Positions 44,346-52,863 of a DNA stretch of 64,000 nt are shown piece after piece. The first letter of the stretch is position 1. Every line of letters starts with the position of its first letter. A program made the position numbers and the translations under genes. This DNA comes from Micromonospora kangleipakensis (lineage in GTDB: Bacteria > Actinomycetota > Actinomycetes > Mycobacteriales > Micromonosporaceae): positions 5,394,001 to 5,458,000 of the forward strand of contig NZ_SHLD01000001.1 of the NCBI RefSeq assembly GCF_004217615.1. The letters run 5' to 3'. The notes below the pieces were generated by a model. The model did not search any database and was not told the origin of the DNA. It worked only from the letters and a program-made list of their open reading frames with translations.

Positions 44346-44460
44346 GGTCATGAGCGCCAGCGTCAAGCCCCGGCTCGCTGGCCGGCAACCCTCCTCCGCG
44401 GTGGGGTGCCCCGGGTGAAGACCAGGCACCGGCAGCACGCCGGTGCAAGCGTGGCCTGGT
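44346..44460 (+). ncRNA. SAM-IV riboswitch
   Basis: The sequence closely fits the SAM-IV consensus known from Actinomycetales: GGTCATGAGCGCCAGCGTCA opens it, followed by AAGCCCCGGCTCGCTGGCCG, then GCAACCCTCC, a GGTGGGGTGCC block and GTGAAGACC closing P1. A distal stem ACCGGCAGCACGCCGGT and the outer CCAGGC/GCCTGG pairing follow. It binds S-adenosylmethionine and turns downstream genes off. A -10-like TAGCCT at 44332-44337 precedes it. It lies 30 bp upstream of the leader-peptide gene. Confidence 0.9.
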
Positions 44461-44489
44461 ACCCAGGTCATCACCGACCCGAGGGAACC

Positions 44490-44621
44490 ATGTCTGCTCA
44501 TCTTCGCGCCCCACTCACCGACGATGTCGCGTACCCGGCCGGCTTCGCGCTGGTCAAGCGCCGGCACGTCGACCTGATGCGGGTGTGCAGCGACCGCTGT
44601 CGCCGCGCCGACGCGCGCTGA
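44490..44621 (+). CDS. Leader peptide with RRHVDL motif and two cysteines
   Basis: The 43-residue peptide ends VKRRHVDLMRVCSDRC (Cys33, Cys37). Peptides with RRHVDLxRV followed by cysteines are annotated as putative leader peptides upstream of sulfur-metabolism genes in actinobacteria, where translation of the Cys codons is thought to sense cysteine. GAGGGA lies 4 nt before the ATG. It stands between the riboswitch and the transporter genes, so two signals (SAM and probably cysteinyl-tRNA) converge here. The regulatory role is inferred from family knowledge. Confidence 0.8.
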   Translation: MSAHLRAPLTDDVAYPAGFALVKRRHVDLMRVCSDRCRRADAR

Positions 44622-44681
44622 GCGCCACAACCCCCTTCCTCGAACCACCCACTCCGGCTCGCCCGCCCCGGGCGTGCCGTC

Positions 44682-44703
44682 GGCGGCGTGCGTCCACGCC
44701 GCC
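44682..44703 (+). promoter_or_regulatory. Attenuator-like hairpin between leader peptide and transporter genes
   Basis: GGCGGCGTG-CGTC-CACGCCGCC is a perfect 9-bp stem with a tetraloop located 60 bp after the leader-peptide stop and about 10 bp before the ribosome-binding site GGAGA of the binding-protein gene. It could act as a terminator or hide the ribosome-binding region; no U tract is seen. Confidence 0.5.
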
Positions 44704-44723
44704 ACGCGACCTTGGAGACACCT

Positions 44724-45581
44724 GTGCGATTCCTTCCTGCCCTGACCCGCGTCGCCGCGCTCGGCGCCGCCGCCGTGCTCGCCGCGACCGGCCTCACCGC
44801 CTGCGGCGACGACGCCGCCACCAGCGAGGCCGCCAACCCGTACGGCCTGCTCCAGCCCGGCGTGCTGCGGGCCGGCACGCTCACCGACGCCCCACCGAAC
44901 GTGTACCTGAAGGACGGGAAGTTCACCGGTTTCGACAACGACCTGCTCACCGCGGTCGCCGCCAAGGCGGGCCTGAAGGTGGAGTTCGTCGGCACCGACT
45001 TCTCGGCGCTGCTGTCGCAGGTCAACAACCACAAGTTCGACGTGGGCAGCTCGTCCATCACGATCACCGAGGCGCGGAAGAAGACCGTCGACTTCGGCAA
45101 CGGCTACGACTTCGGCTACTTCGGACTCGACGTGCCGGCCGGCTCGTCGATCACGAGCTTCGACCAGCTCGCCGGCAAGCGGGTGGTGGTCGTGCAGGGC
45201 ACCGTGCAGGACGACTACGCCACCGGCAAGAACCTCAACCCGGTGCGGGTGCCCGACTACAACGGGGCGCTGAACCAGCTCAAGGCGGGCACCGCTGACG
45301 CGTGGATCGCCCCGGCCGAGATCGGCGAGAAGTCCGCCGCCGACAGCGGCGGCAAGATCACGGTTGCCGCCAAGCAGCTCAGCCCCGCGCCGACCGCGTA
45401 CGCGTTCGCCAAGGGCAACGACAAGCTGCGCGAGGCGCTGGACAAGGGCCTGGACGAGGTCATCGCCGACGGCACCTGGACGAAGCTCCAGGCGCAGTAC
45501 TACCCGGGCCGGCCGGTCCCGGCCGACTTCAAGCCGGGCAGCGGCAGCGTCCCGGCGCCGTCGGCCTCGGCGGCTTCCTGA
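44724..45581 (+). CDS. Amino-acid ABC transporter substrate-binding lipoprotein
   Basis: The 285-residue lipoprotein (lipobox LTACG, Cys27) has the type II periplasmic-binding fold of the polar amino-acid family: FTGFDNDLLTAVAAKAGLKVEF near 72-93, VGSSSITITEARKKTVDF near 113-130, GKRVVVVQGTVQDDYA near 157. The sulfur-linked leader region makes cystine, cysteine or methionine the likely ligand rather than glutamine. GGAG lies 5-6 nt before the GTG start. First structural gene of the three-gene operon. Confidence 0.9.
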   Translation: MRFLPALTRVAALGAAAVLAATGLTACGDDAATSEAANPYGLLQPGVLRAGTLTDAPPNVYLKDGKFTGFDNDLLTAVAAKAGLKVEFVGTDFSALLSQVNNHKFDVGSSSITITEARKKTVDFGNGYDFGYFGLDVPAGSSITSFDQLAGKRVVVVQGTVQDDYATGKNLNPVRVPDYNGALNQLKAGTADAWIAPAEIGEKSAADSGGKITVAAKQLSPAPTAYAFAKGNDKLREALDKGLDEVIADGTWTKLQAQYYPGRPVPADFKPGSGSVPAPSASAAS

Positions 45582-45617
45582 TCCCGAGCGACGGAAACGA
45601 GCAGGGCGGACGGTGAC

Positions 45618-46412
45618 ATGGATCCACTGAGCACCCTCTGGGAGACCTTCTTCGACTGGGACTCCATGCGGCAGGCGCTGCCGGAGATGCTGACGGTCGG
45701 GTTGCCCAACACGCTGATCCTGGCGATCACCGCCGCCCTGCTCGGTTCGGTGCTGGGCATGCTGCTGGCCGTCGCCGGCATCTCGCGTACCCGCTGGTTG
45801 CGGTGGCCGGCTCGGGTCTACACGGACGTGTTCCGCGGCCTGCCGGCGGCGGCGACCATCCTGCTGATCGGCGTCGGCCTGGCGCCGCTCGGGATGCAGG
45901 TGTGGGGGCCGAACCCCTATCCCCTGGGGATCCTGGCGCTGTCGCTGATCGCCGCCGCCTACATCGGGGAGATCTTCCGCTCCGGCATTCAGAGCGTCGA
46001 GGCGGCGCAGCTGGAGGGCGCCCGGGCGCTCGGCTTCTCCTGGGGCGAGGCAATGCGGCTGGTGATCATCCCGCAGGGCGTACGCCGGGTCCTGCCGGCC
46101 TGGGTGAACCAGCTGATCGCACTGATCAAGGACTCCAGCCTGGTCTACTTCCTCGGTCTGGTCGCCAGCCAGCGGGAGCTGTTCCGGATCGGACAGGACC
46201 ACGCCGCGACCACCGGCAACGAGTCGGCGCTGCTGCTGGCCGGCCTCTTCTACCTCACCCTGACCATCCCGCTGACCCACGCCGTCAACGCGATCGACCG
46301 GCGACTGCGCCAGGGCCGCGCGGCCGCCGCGCCAGACGCCGAGGACGACGCGGGGCTGGCGCTGGCCGGCGAGGCCGCGCTGCCCACGACCGGACGGAAG
46401 GACCCGCGATGA
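45618..46412 (+). CDS. Amino-acid ABC transporter permease
   Basis: The 264-residue inner-membrane protein is a HisM/GlnP-like permease with helices near 25-50, 60-80, 95-115, 180-200 and 215-235 and the EAA-type loop [20 protein letters not shown] (about 130-150) that docks the ATPase. A single permease gene implies a homodimer. Its stop overlaps the ATPase start by 4 bp. The charged, Ala/Asp-rich tail is typical for actinobacterial members. Confidence 0.9.
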   Translation: MDPLSTLWETFFDWDSMRQALPEMLTVGLPNTLILAITAALLGSVLGMLLAVAGISRTRWLRWPARVYTDVFRGLPAAATILLIGVGLAPLGMQVWGPNPYPLGILALSLIAAAYIGEIFRSGIQSVEAAQLEGARALGFSWGEAMRLVIIPQGVRRVLPAWVNQLIALIKDSSLVYFLGLVASQRELFRIGQDHAATTGNESALLLAGLFYLTLTIPLTHAVNAIDRRLRQGRAAAAPDAEDDAGLALAGEAALPTTGRKDPR

Positions 46413-47152
46413 GCACCAGCACCGCCACCTCGGTCAGCCTCGGCGTCCGCGACGTCCACCTCGCCTTCGACGCCAACCGGGTGCTGCGCGGCGTCGACCT
46501 GGACGTGCCCCGGGGCGCGACGGCCTGCGTGATCGGGCCGTCCGGCTCCGGAAAGTCCACCCTGCTGCGTACGGTCAACCGGCTGATCGAGCCGGACCGG
46601 GGCGACGTCCTGCTGGACGGGCGCAGCGTGCTGAGCGACGACCCGGACGCCCTGCGGCAGCGGATCGGCATGGTCTTCCAGCAGTTCAACCTCTTCCCGC
46701 ACATGACCGTGCAGCGCAACATCACCCTCGCGCTGCGCCGGCTCAAGAAGCTGCCCGAGGACGAGGCGGTGCAGCTCGCGCGGACCCAGCTGGAGCTGGT
46801 CGGCCTGGCCGGCAAGGCGGACGCCCGGCCGGCGCACCTCTCCGGCGGTCAGCAGCAGCGGGTGGCGATCGCCCGCGCCCTGGCCCTGCAACCGCAGGTG
46901 ATGCTCTTCGACGAGGCGACCTCGGCGCTCGACCCGGAGCTGGTCAAGGGCGTGCTCGGGGTCATGGCGGACCTCTCCGCCGGCGGCATGACGATGGTGG
47001 TGGTGACCCACGAGATGGGCTTCGCCCGCGAGGTCGCCGACACGGTGGCCTTCATGGACGGCGGCGTGGTCCTCGAAGCCGGCGAGCCGGCCGCCATCTT
47101 CGAGTCCCCGGAGCACCCCCGGCTGCGCCGCTTCCTCTCCCAGGTGCTCTGA
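46409..47152 (+). CDS. Amino-acid ABC transporter ATP-binding protein
   Basis: The 247-residue GlnQ/HisP-type ATPase has Walker [10 protein letters not shown] near residue 46, the Q-loop [10 protein letters not shown] near 90, signature LSGGQQQR near 146, Walker [13 protein letters not shown] near 166 and switch His in VVTHEMGFA near 200. It powers the permease encoded by the overlapping gene. No clear terminator follows in the 130 bp before the next gene. Confidence 0.93.
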   Translation: MSTSTATSVSLGVRDVHLAFDANRVLRGVDLDVPRGATACVIGPSGSGKSTLLRTVNRLIEPDRGDVLLDGRSVLSDDPDALRQRIGMVFQQFNLFPHMTVQRNITLALRRLKKLPEDEAVQLARTQLELVGLAGKADARPAHLSGGQQQRVAIARALALQPQVMLFDEATSALDPELVKGVLGVMADLSAGGMTMVVVTHEMGFAREVADTVAFMDGGVVLEAGEPAAIFESPEHPRLRRFLSQVL

Positions 47153-47282
47153 CCCCGCCCTCCACTCGCCGGCTGCGAGAACGGTCTGTCCCGTTACGAC
47201 GATCAACTTCCGGGGTAGAAGCCCGTGCGGCCGGAGTCGTCGGTCCGGTGGTGCGCCGGTCCGCCTAGAGAGGGTGCGGACA

Positions 47283-48392
47283 GTGCGAGGTTGGTGGAAG
47301 GCCGCCGTCGGGCGGCTGCGGGACGGCTGGATCCCGGTCGTCGAGGCCGCGCTCGCCGCGACCGTCGCGTGGCTGATCGCCGCGCGACTCATCGGGCACC
47401 CGGACCCGTTCTTCGCGCCCAGCGCGGCGCTGATCGTCCTCGGCGAGTCCCGGGGGCAGCGGGTCCGGCAGACCGTCGAGCTGATCCTCGGCGTGGCCGG
47501 CGGCGTGCTCATCGCCGACCTGGTGGTGCACGCGCTCGGACCGGGCACCGGGACCATGCTGATCGTGCTGCTGCTGACCCTCGGCATCACGGTGGCCGCC
47601 GGGGCGAGCAGCACGCTGGTCATCCAGACCGCGGTCTCCGCGCTCTACCTGGTCGTGGTGGCCGCCCCGAAGGGCGAGTTCGTGCCGTTCCGCTTCGTCG
47701 ACGCGCTGATCGGCGGCGCGGTGGCGCTCGCCGCGAGCCAGCTCGTGACGGCCCGCGACCCGCTCGCCCCGCTGGTCGCCGAGGCCCGGCAGACCTTCAC
47801 CGACCTGGCCGAGCTGCTCGACCGGATCGACGACGCGCTCGACCGGTGCGACGAGACGGCCGCCCAGGCCGCGCTGGACCGGGCCCGCCAGGTGGACGGC
47901 TGCGTGGAACGCCTGCGCGAGGCCGTCCAGGCCTGCGGCGAGACGCTGCGGCTGCGGGTCCGCCGCCGCCGGCACCTCGGCCAGATCGAGGAGGTCGAGG
48001 CCACCACCCGGCAGCTCGACTACGCCGTACGCAACATCCGGGTGCTGGCCCGCAACGCCAGCACGCTGACCCGGCTGCACACGGCGACGCCGCCGGAGCT
48101 GGGCGCCGCGATCCGCGCGCTCGCCGAGGCGGTACGCGCCGCCGGCGCGGCGCTCGCCACCGACCTGACCGGCCACGACGACGCCGACCGGCACGTCGGC
48201 CGGGCCGACGAGGCGGCCCTGGAGGCGGTCCGCATCGGCGCCGAGCTGCTCGACTCCGACCCACCGCTGCCGGTGGTGATGATCGTCGGGCAGATCCGGG
48301 CGACCGCCATCGACCTGCTGCGCGGTGTGGGCGAGGACGACGTCGCGGTGCTCACCCGGGTCGACGAGGCGCTCGGCCTGCCGGCGGTGTGA
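47283..48392 (+). CDS. FUSC family (aromatic-acid exporter-like) membrane protein
   Basis: The 369-residue protein has an N-terminal hydrophobic block of five to six helices (about 20-165), with LAATVAWLIAARLIG first, and a long cytoplasmic helical domain (about 165-365). This layout is that of FUSC/ArAE-type inner-membrane proteins linked to export of aromatic acids or fusaric acid. GTG 47283 was preferred (GAGAGG upstream), but GTG 47274 is possible. It stands alone downstream of the ABC operon and has no membrane-fusion partner. Confidence 0.8.
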   Translation: MRGWWKAAVGRLRDGWIPVVEAALAATVAWLIAARLIGHPDPFFAPSAALIVLGESRGQRVRQTVELILGVAGGVLIADLVVHALGPGTGTMLIVLLLTLGITVAAGASSTLVIQTAVSALYLVVVAAPKGEFVPFRFVDALIGGAVALAASQLVTARDPLAPLVAEARQTFTDLAELLDRIDDALDRCDETAAQAALDRARQVDGCVERLREAVQACGETLRLRVRRRRHLGQIEEVEATTRQLDYAVRNIRVLARNASTLTRLHTATPPELGAAIRALAEAVRAAGAALATDLTGHDDADRHVGRADEAALEAVRIGAELLDSDPPLPVVMIVGQIRATAIDLLRGVGEDDVAVLTRVDEALGLPAV

Positions 48393-48448
48393 ACGTGGGC
48401 GGGATCGGTTCCCGGCATGTCGCGCCGACCCGACGCATGCCCGGTGAG

Positions 48449-48490
48449 CGATATACCTGAGAGGCATGAATATGACTCTCAGGTATATCG
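48449..48490. repeat. Perfect AT-rich inverted repeat in a convergent gap
   Basis: CGATATACCTGAGAG (48449-48463) and its exact complement (48476-48490) flank a 12-nt spacer, GCATGAATATGA. It lies between the convergent FUSC and RibD-reductase genes. The 15-bp arms could terminate transcription, but the AT-rich sequence stands out and resembles an operator of a PadR- or MarR-like dimer rather than a GC-rich terminator of this genome. Confidence 0.6.
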
Positions 48491-48540
48491 GTCAGGAAGA
48501 CGATGCCGCCCGGGGACGGTTCCCGAGCTGACGTGCCGGG

Positions 48541-49233
48541 TCAGGGCTCCGGGCAGCGGTCGGAGAGGGCGTACCGGGTCAGCACCACGTCGTCGATCTG
48601 GCGGACCTCCAGTACCCGGGCGCGCCGGCCCGGGTGCCAGGGGAATCGGCCGTCACCGACGAAGCGCGGCGCCCGGCCGTCGCCGACGAAGAACGGCGCG
48701 ACCACCAGGTGCAGCTCGTCGGCGAGGCCGGCGCTGAGGAACTGGGCGTGCACGGCGCCGCCGCCCTCGACCATCAGCCGGCGTACGCCCCGGGCGGCCA
48801 GGTCGGCCAGCACCGCGCCCGGGCCGGCCGGCTCGCCGGCGTCGACCACGGTCGCCACCCCGCCCAGCCGCTCCCGGGTCTTCTCCAGCGCGCCGCTCGG
48901 GCAGTACACCAGCTTGGTCGCCTCGCCCATGGCGAAAAAGCGGGCCGTCGGGTCGAGGTCCCCGCTGGCGGTGACCGTGACCTTTACCGGGGACGGCGGC
49001 AGGCCCCGGGCCACCCGCTCGGCCCGGCGCCGGTCGGAGCGCACCAGCAGCCGCGGGTCGTCCAGCCGGACGGTGTTCGCGCCGACCATGATGGCGTCGC
49101 AGCCGGCCCGGACCGCGTCGATCCGGTCCAGGTCGTCGGCGTTGGAGAGCAGCAGCCGCTCGGCCGAGGCGTCGTCGATGTACCCGTCGATCGACATCGC
49201 GCAGCTGAGCAGCACGTACGGCCGGCCGGTCAC
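48541..49233 (-). CDS. RibD C-terminal-domain pyrimidine reductase (dihydrofolate-reductase-like)
   Basis: The 230-residue protein has the RibD reductase fold: SCAMSIDGYIDDAS near 9-22, RAGCDAIMVGANTVRLDDPRL near 42-62 (substrate site) and RRLMVEGGGAVHAQFLSAGL near 155-174 (NADPH loop). In riboflavin synthesis this domain reduces the ribose of a GTP-derived pyrimidine to ribityl. No deaminase domain is fused or adjacent. Its GTG overlaps the stop of the upstream cyclohydrolase gene by 4 bp, so the two probably act in sequence. It is the last gene of the seven-gene operon. Confidence 0.87.
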   Translation of the reverse strand: MTGRPYVLLSCAMSIDGYIDDASAERLLLSNADDLDRIDAVRAGCDAIMVGANTVRLDDPRLLVRSDRRRAERVARGLPPSPVKVTVTASGDLDPTARFFAMGEATKLVYCPSGALEKTRERLGGVATVVDAGEPAGPGAVLADLAARGVRRLMVEGGGAVHAQFLSAGLADELHLVVAPFFVGDGRAPRFVGDGRFPWHPGRRARVLEVRQIDDVVLTRYALSDRCPEP

Positions 49234-49883
49234 GGCACGAACGGGAGGTCGAGGGCGTGGTCGCCGCGGCTGACCTTCGCCGCCAGGTAGCCGGCGTTGG
49301 CCGGAGAGAGGTGCACGCCCGTCGGCATCCGCTCGGCCACCGTCACGCCGAGCCGGTCGAGCTGGTCGGCCTTGTCCGGGTTGTTGCTGAGCAGGGCGAC
49401 CCGGGCCACGCCCAGCGCGGCCAGCATCTGCGCGGCCGCCGTGTAGTCGCGCTCGTCCGCGCCCCGACCCAGCGCCAGGTTCGCCTCGTACGTGTCCAGG
49501 CCGGCGTCCTGCAGGGCGTACGCGTCGAGCTTGGCGTACAGGCCGATGCCGCGCCCCTCCTGGCGCAGGTAGAGCAGGAAGCCGTCGGCCTCGGCGATGC
49601 GCTCGACCGCCTCCCGCAGCTGCGGGCCGCAGTCGCAACGCTGGCTGCCGAAGACGTCCCCGGTCAGGCACTCGCTGTGTGGCCGGACCAGGGGCGGCGG
49701 CCCACCGGTGGCCTGTCCGTCCACGGTCGACGCCCAGTCACCGAGGCCGAACGCGAGATGTTCCCGGCCGTCCGCCAGGCCGTCGAACGAGAAGACCCGG
49801 GCGGTCGTGACGTACCCGTCGGGGAACCGCAGGGGGACCGTGACCTGGTTCCGGACCGTCGCCACCGGCAGCGCTTCGTCCAT
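49230..49883 (-). CDS. ribA: GTP cyclohydrolase II
   Basis: The 217-residue zinc enzyme opens GTP to a diaminopyrimidine with loss of formate and pyrophosphate. Zinc ligands Cys72, Cys83 and Cys85 lie in HSECLTGD and SQRCDCG, and YLRQEGRGIGL (105-115) is the GTP site. Tyr122 in KLDAYALQD occupies the position that in S. coelicolor SCO6655 is Met and diverts the product to the formylamino compound; here the canonical Tyr predicts the normal product. No DHBP-synthase domain is fused, so this is a stand-alone second copy. GAGGAG precedes the ATG. Confidence 0.92.
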   Translation of the reverse strand: MDEALPVATVRNQVTVPLRFPDGYVTTARVFSFDGLADGREHLAFGLGDWASTVDGQATGGPPPLVRPHSECLTGDVFGSQRCDCGPQLREAVERIAEADGFLLYLRQEGRGIGLYAKLDAYALQDAGLDTYEANLALGRGADERDYTAAAQMLAALGVARVALLSNNPDKADQLDRLGVTVAERMPTGVHLSPANAGYLAAKVSRGDHALDLPFVP

Positions 49884-49949
49884 TGCTCTCCTCCGTCCGG
49901 CGCGGCCGGACGCGCCGGCAGCGCATACCAAGGTCCAGGGTAGGCGCGG

Positions 49950-50960
49950 TCAGCGGTCGGTGCTGGCCGCCGTGGTCCGGAACCGGCGCACCACCAGCAC
50001 GGCCGCGCCGGGCAGGCTCGCGACGAGCACCAGCGCGCCGTACACCATGGCGGCGGCGACGCCCTGCGCGGCGGTCAGGCCGGCGGCGGCGAAGGCCCAC
50101 GCGGCGACCCCCTCGCGCGGGCCGAACCCGCCGACGTTGGCCGGCAGCCCCATCGCCAGCAGGGCCAGCAACGTCAGCGGCACCAGCCGGGACAGCGGCG
50201 CGTCGGCGCCCGCGGTGCGCGCCGCGACCACGAAGGTGGCCAGGTGGCCGGCGACCACCACGGCGGAGGCGACCACCACGCCCACCCAGGTGCGCCGGGC
50301 GAGCAGGCCGGACCGGACGTCAGCCACCGCGGTGCGCAGCGCCCGCCCCCACCTGGACGCGCCGGAGCGGGGCGCCGCCCGGGCGAGCAGGGCCAGGCCC
50401 AGCCCGGCGACGAGCAGCGCGCCGGTCACCGCCGGCAGGTACGGCCGGACCGGCGAGGGCAGCGCCGCCAGCACCGCCACGGCGATGACGAGCTGGACGA
50501 CCTGTCCGGCGGTGCGTTCCCAGACCACCGCGCGGATGCCCCGGCTGACATCGCCGGCGTCCCGGCCGTGCCGCACCGCGCGGTGCACGTCGCCCAGCAC
50601 CCCGCCGGGGAGGGTCGAGTTGAGGAAGACCGCGCGGTAGCAGTGCGCCACCGCGGCGCCCATCGGCAGCCGCACGCCGAGGCCGCCCGCGACCAGCGCC
50701 CACCGCCAGGCGCAGCAGACGGTGGTGACCAGGCCGATGGCGAGGGCTGCGGCGAGCGCCGGGCCGTCGATCAGCCGCAGCCCGTCGAGGAACGGGCCGG
50801 TGCCCACCCACCAGACCAGGGCGGCGAGCACCCCGAGCCCACCGAGCGTGCGGACCCAGGCCCACGGCGACCGGGCCGCGGGGCTCGCCGCCGGCGCGGC
50901 CGGGGACGCTGCGGTCACCACCGGGGGTACGACGGGCGCGGCGATGGTCGCGTGCGACAA
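49950..50960 (-). CDS. Lysylphosphatidylglycerol-synthase-like (flippase-like) membrane protein
   Basis: The 336-residue protein has about eight transmembrane helices and the family motifs NSTLPGGVLGDVHRA near 127 and ANVGGFGPREGVAAW near 275 of the LPG_synthase_TM / AglD-like group. Members act as flippases or glycosyl/aminoacyl-lipid transferases; no soluble aminoacyl-transferase domain is fused, so simple flipping or lipid handling is likelier. The TTG start at 50960 follows AGGGAGG. It is in the middle of the operon, 50 bp after the methyltransferase gene. Confidence 0.8.
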   Translation of the reverse strand: MSHATIAAPVVPPVVTAASPAAPAASPAARSPWAWVRTLGGLGVLAALVWWVGTGPFLDGLRLIDGPALAAALAIGLVTTVCCAWRWALVAGGLGVRLPMGAAVAHCYRAVFLNSTLPGGVLGDVHRAVRHGRDAGDVSRGIRAVVWERTAGQVVQLVIAVAVLAALPSPVRPYLPAVTGALLVAGLGLALLARAAPRSGASRWGRALRTAVADVRSGLLARRTWVGVVVASAVVVAGHLATFVVAARTAGADAPLSRLVPLTLLALLAMGLPANVGGFGPREGVAAWAFAAAGLTAAQGVAAAMVYGALVLVASLPGAAVLVVRRFRTTAASTDR

Positions 50961-51010
50961 GCGGTCCTCCCTCAGTCCACCTGGTGTCACGTACGGCGGG
51001 GCGGTCCGGT

Positions 51011-51826
51011 TCACCCGCCGGCCAGCAGGTCGGCATGGTGCAGCAGCACCCGCAGCCGGCCCTGGGCCGCCTCGGCCAGCCTCCGCCGCCGGTACCCCCC
51101 GGCCGGGGCGGCCAGCTCCGGCCGCTGCTCGACGGCCGCGTCGAGCCAGCCGGCCAACCACTCGGCGGTCAGCGCCGCCTGCTCCGGGCCGAGCCGCCAC
51201 GGGCTGGGCCGCACCAGCACCTCGATCCCCCGCCGGGTGAACGCCGCCCGGGTGGCCTCGACCGCGTCCGGCCCGAGCAGGGCGCGGCCGTCGACGGTAC
51301 GGCGCTGGTGCGCGTCGAACGCCGCAGCGAACTCCGCGTCCAGCGGGTCGGCCGGGGTGAACTCGACCCGGCCGACCACGGTGAGCATGAACAGCGTGGG
51401 GTGCCCGGCGCAGGCCGCCACCACCCGCTCGACCTCCTCGGCGGTGAGCATGTCCAGCAGCGCCGACGCGGTGACCAGGCCGGCGCCGGCGAGGTCCGCG
51501 GCGGTCAGCCGGGTGATGTCGGCGCGCCGGGTCTCGACGGTGACCGGGCTGCCGTCGGCGGCGGCGTCGACCAGGTCGGCGGCGGCCCGGTCCAGCAGGC
51601 CGGCGTCCCGGTCGTACAGGATCCAGTGCTGCGGCCCGGAAAGCAGCGGCGCCAGCCAGCGCCCCATCGAGCCGGTCCCGGTGCCCAGGTCGTGCACGAC
51701 CAGCGGCCGGTCACCGGCCAGCCGGCGGCGGACCACGTCGACCAGTCCGGTGGCGCGGGCCGCGGCGTCGGCGGGCTCGCGCAGCCGCAGCCAGTCCGCG
51801 AAGTCGGGCGGGAGTGGGGTGGTCAT
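51011..51826 (-). CDS. Class I SAM-dependent methyltransferase
   Basis: The 271-residue protein has motif I VVHDLGTGTGSMGRWL near residues 42-57, an acidic loop YDRDAGLLD near 70 and ALLDMLTAEEVERVV near 115. It methylates an unknown small molecule, perhaps the pterin, pyrimidine or glycosyl intermediate of this operon. Its ATG overlaps the upstream glycosyltransferase stop by 4 bp. Confidence 0.83.
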   Translation of the reverse strand: MTTPLPPDFADWLRLREPADAAARATGLVDVVRRRLAGDRPLVVHDLGTGTGSMGRWLAPLLSGPQHWILYDRDAGLLDRAAADLVDAAADGSPVTVETRRADITRLTAADLAGAGLVTASALLDMLTAEEVERVVAACAGHPTLFMLTVVGRVEFTPADPLDAEFAAAFDAHQRRTVDGRALLGPDAVEATRAAFTRRGIEVLVRPSPWRLGPEQAALTAEWLAGWLDAAVEQRPELAAPAGGYRRRRLAEAAQGRLRVLLHHADLLAGG

Positions 51827-52860
51827 GCCGCCGTCGCCTCCTTCAGTACGGCCGCCAGGCGGGTCGAGGTGACCGCCCAGTCGGTGAGGGTGTCCCGCCG
51901 GTCCCGGGCGGAGCGGCGCAGCCGGGCCCGCAGCGCGGGGTCGGTGAGCCAGCGGCGGAGCGCGCCGGCCAGCGCGTCCGGGTCGTCGGGCGGCACGAGC
52001 AGGCCGGGCCGGCTGCCGTCAGGGGCGCGCCCGAGCGCCTCGGGCAGCCCGCCGACCTCGGTGCCCAGCACCGGTACGCCCCGGGCCAACGCCTCGGTGA
52101 CCACCATCCCGTACGTCTCCCCCCGCGAGGCGAGCACCAGCAGGTCGGCGCGGGCGTACGCGTCGTGCAGGGCCGCGCCGGTGCGGGCGCCGACCAGGCG
52201 GACCCGGCCGGTGAGTTCGGCGCCGGTGAGCTGCCCGCGCAGCCGGTCGACGAAGTCGGGATCCCGGGTCAGCGCGCCCACGCAGTCGCAGGTCCAGGGC
52301 AGGTCGGCGACCGCGGCCAGCGCCGCGGCGAGCACGTCGTGACCCTTGTGCGCGGTGACCGCCGCGACGCAGAGCAGCGCCGAGCCGGCCGCCGAGCCGG
52401 TGGCCGGCGGCGCCGGGTCGACCCCGGGCGGGGCCGCCCGGACCCGGTCGGCGGGCAGGGCGTACCGGTCGAGCAGCCGGCGGCGGGTCCACTCGCTGGT
52501 GGTGACCACGGCGGTGGCGGCGGCCAGTGCCTCGGCCTCGGCGTCGGTCTCCAGCGGCAGGTGTACGAGCACCACCAGGCGCAGCCGGCGGGCCTGCGGC
52601 GCCAGCACCTCCGGCACGGTCGAGGCGACGAGTCCGTCGAGCAGCACCAGCGCGCGGTCGGGCACCCCCGCGAGCACCCCGGCGAGGGCGGCCCGCTCCC
52701 CCGCCCCCGGTCGCGGCCAGCCGCCGGGCACGGGATGCTCCCGGACGGTCCAGCCGGCCGCGGCGAGTCCCCGGCAGACCCGGCGGTCGTAGCCGTTGCC
52801 GCCGCTGGGGGTGGCCGGATCGTCGATGTCGCCCGGCAGCACCACGTGCACCGTGGTCAT
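51823..52860 (-). CDS. GT4-family glycosyltransferase
   Basis: The 345-residue protein has the GT-B fold: PSGGNGYDRRVCRGL near the N-terminus, LLCVAAVTAHKGHDVLAAAL near 160 and the retaining-enzyme motif RGETYGMVVTEALARGVPVL (E-x7-E) near 255-275 that binds the nucleotide-sugar diphosphate. It transfers a sugar to an unknown acceptor. Operon neighbours make a lipid-linked or pterin-linked glycoside plausible. Confidence 0.87.
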   Translation of the reverse strand: MTTVHVVLPGDIDDPATPSGGNGYDRRVCRGLAAAGWTVREHPVPGGWPRPGAGERAALAGVLAGVPDRALVLLDGLVASTVPEVLAPQARRLRLVVLVHLPLETDAEAEALAAATAVVTTSEWTRRRLLDRYALPADRVRAAPPGVDPAPPATGSAAGSALLCVAAVTAHKGHDVLAAALAAVADLPWTCDCVGALTRDPDFVDRLRGQLTGAELTGRVRLVGARTGAALHDAYARADLLVLASRGETYGMVVTEALARGVPVLGTEVGGLPEALGRAPDGSRPGLLVPPDDPDALAGALRRWLTDPALRARLRRSARDRRDTLTDWAVTSTRLAAVLKEATAA

Positions 52861-52863
52861 CCG

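Noticed and set aside
47153..47282. tRNA or terminator between the ABC operon and the FUSC gene
   Set aside because: No cloverleaf, no convincing stem-loop and no CCA-adjacent acceptor stem found; no tRNA or rRNA gene was seen anywhere in the window.
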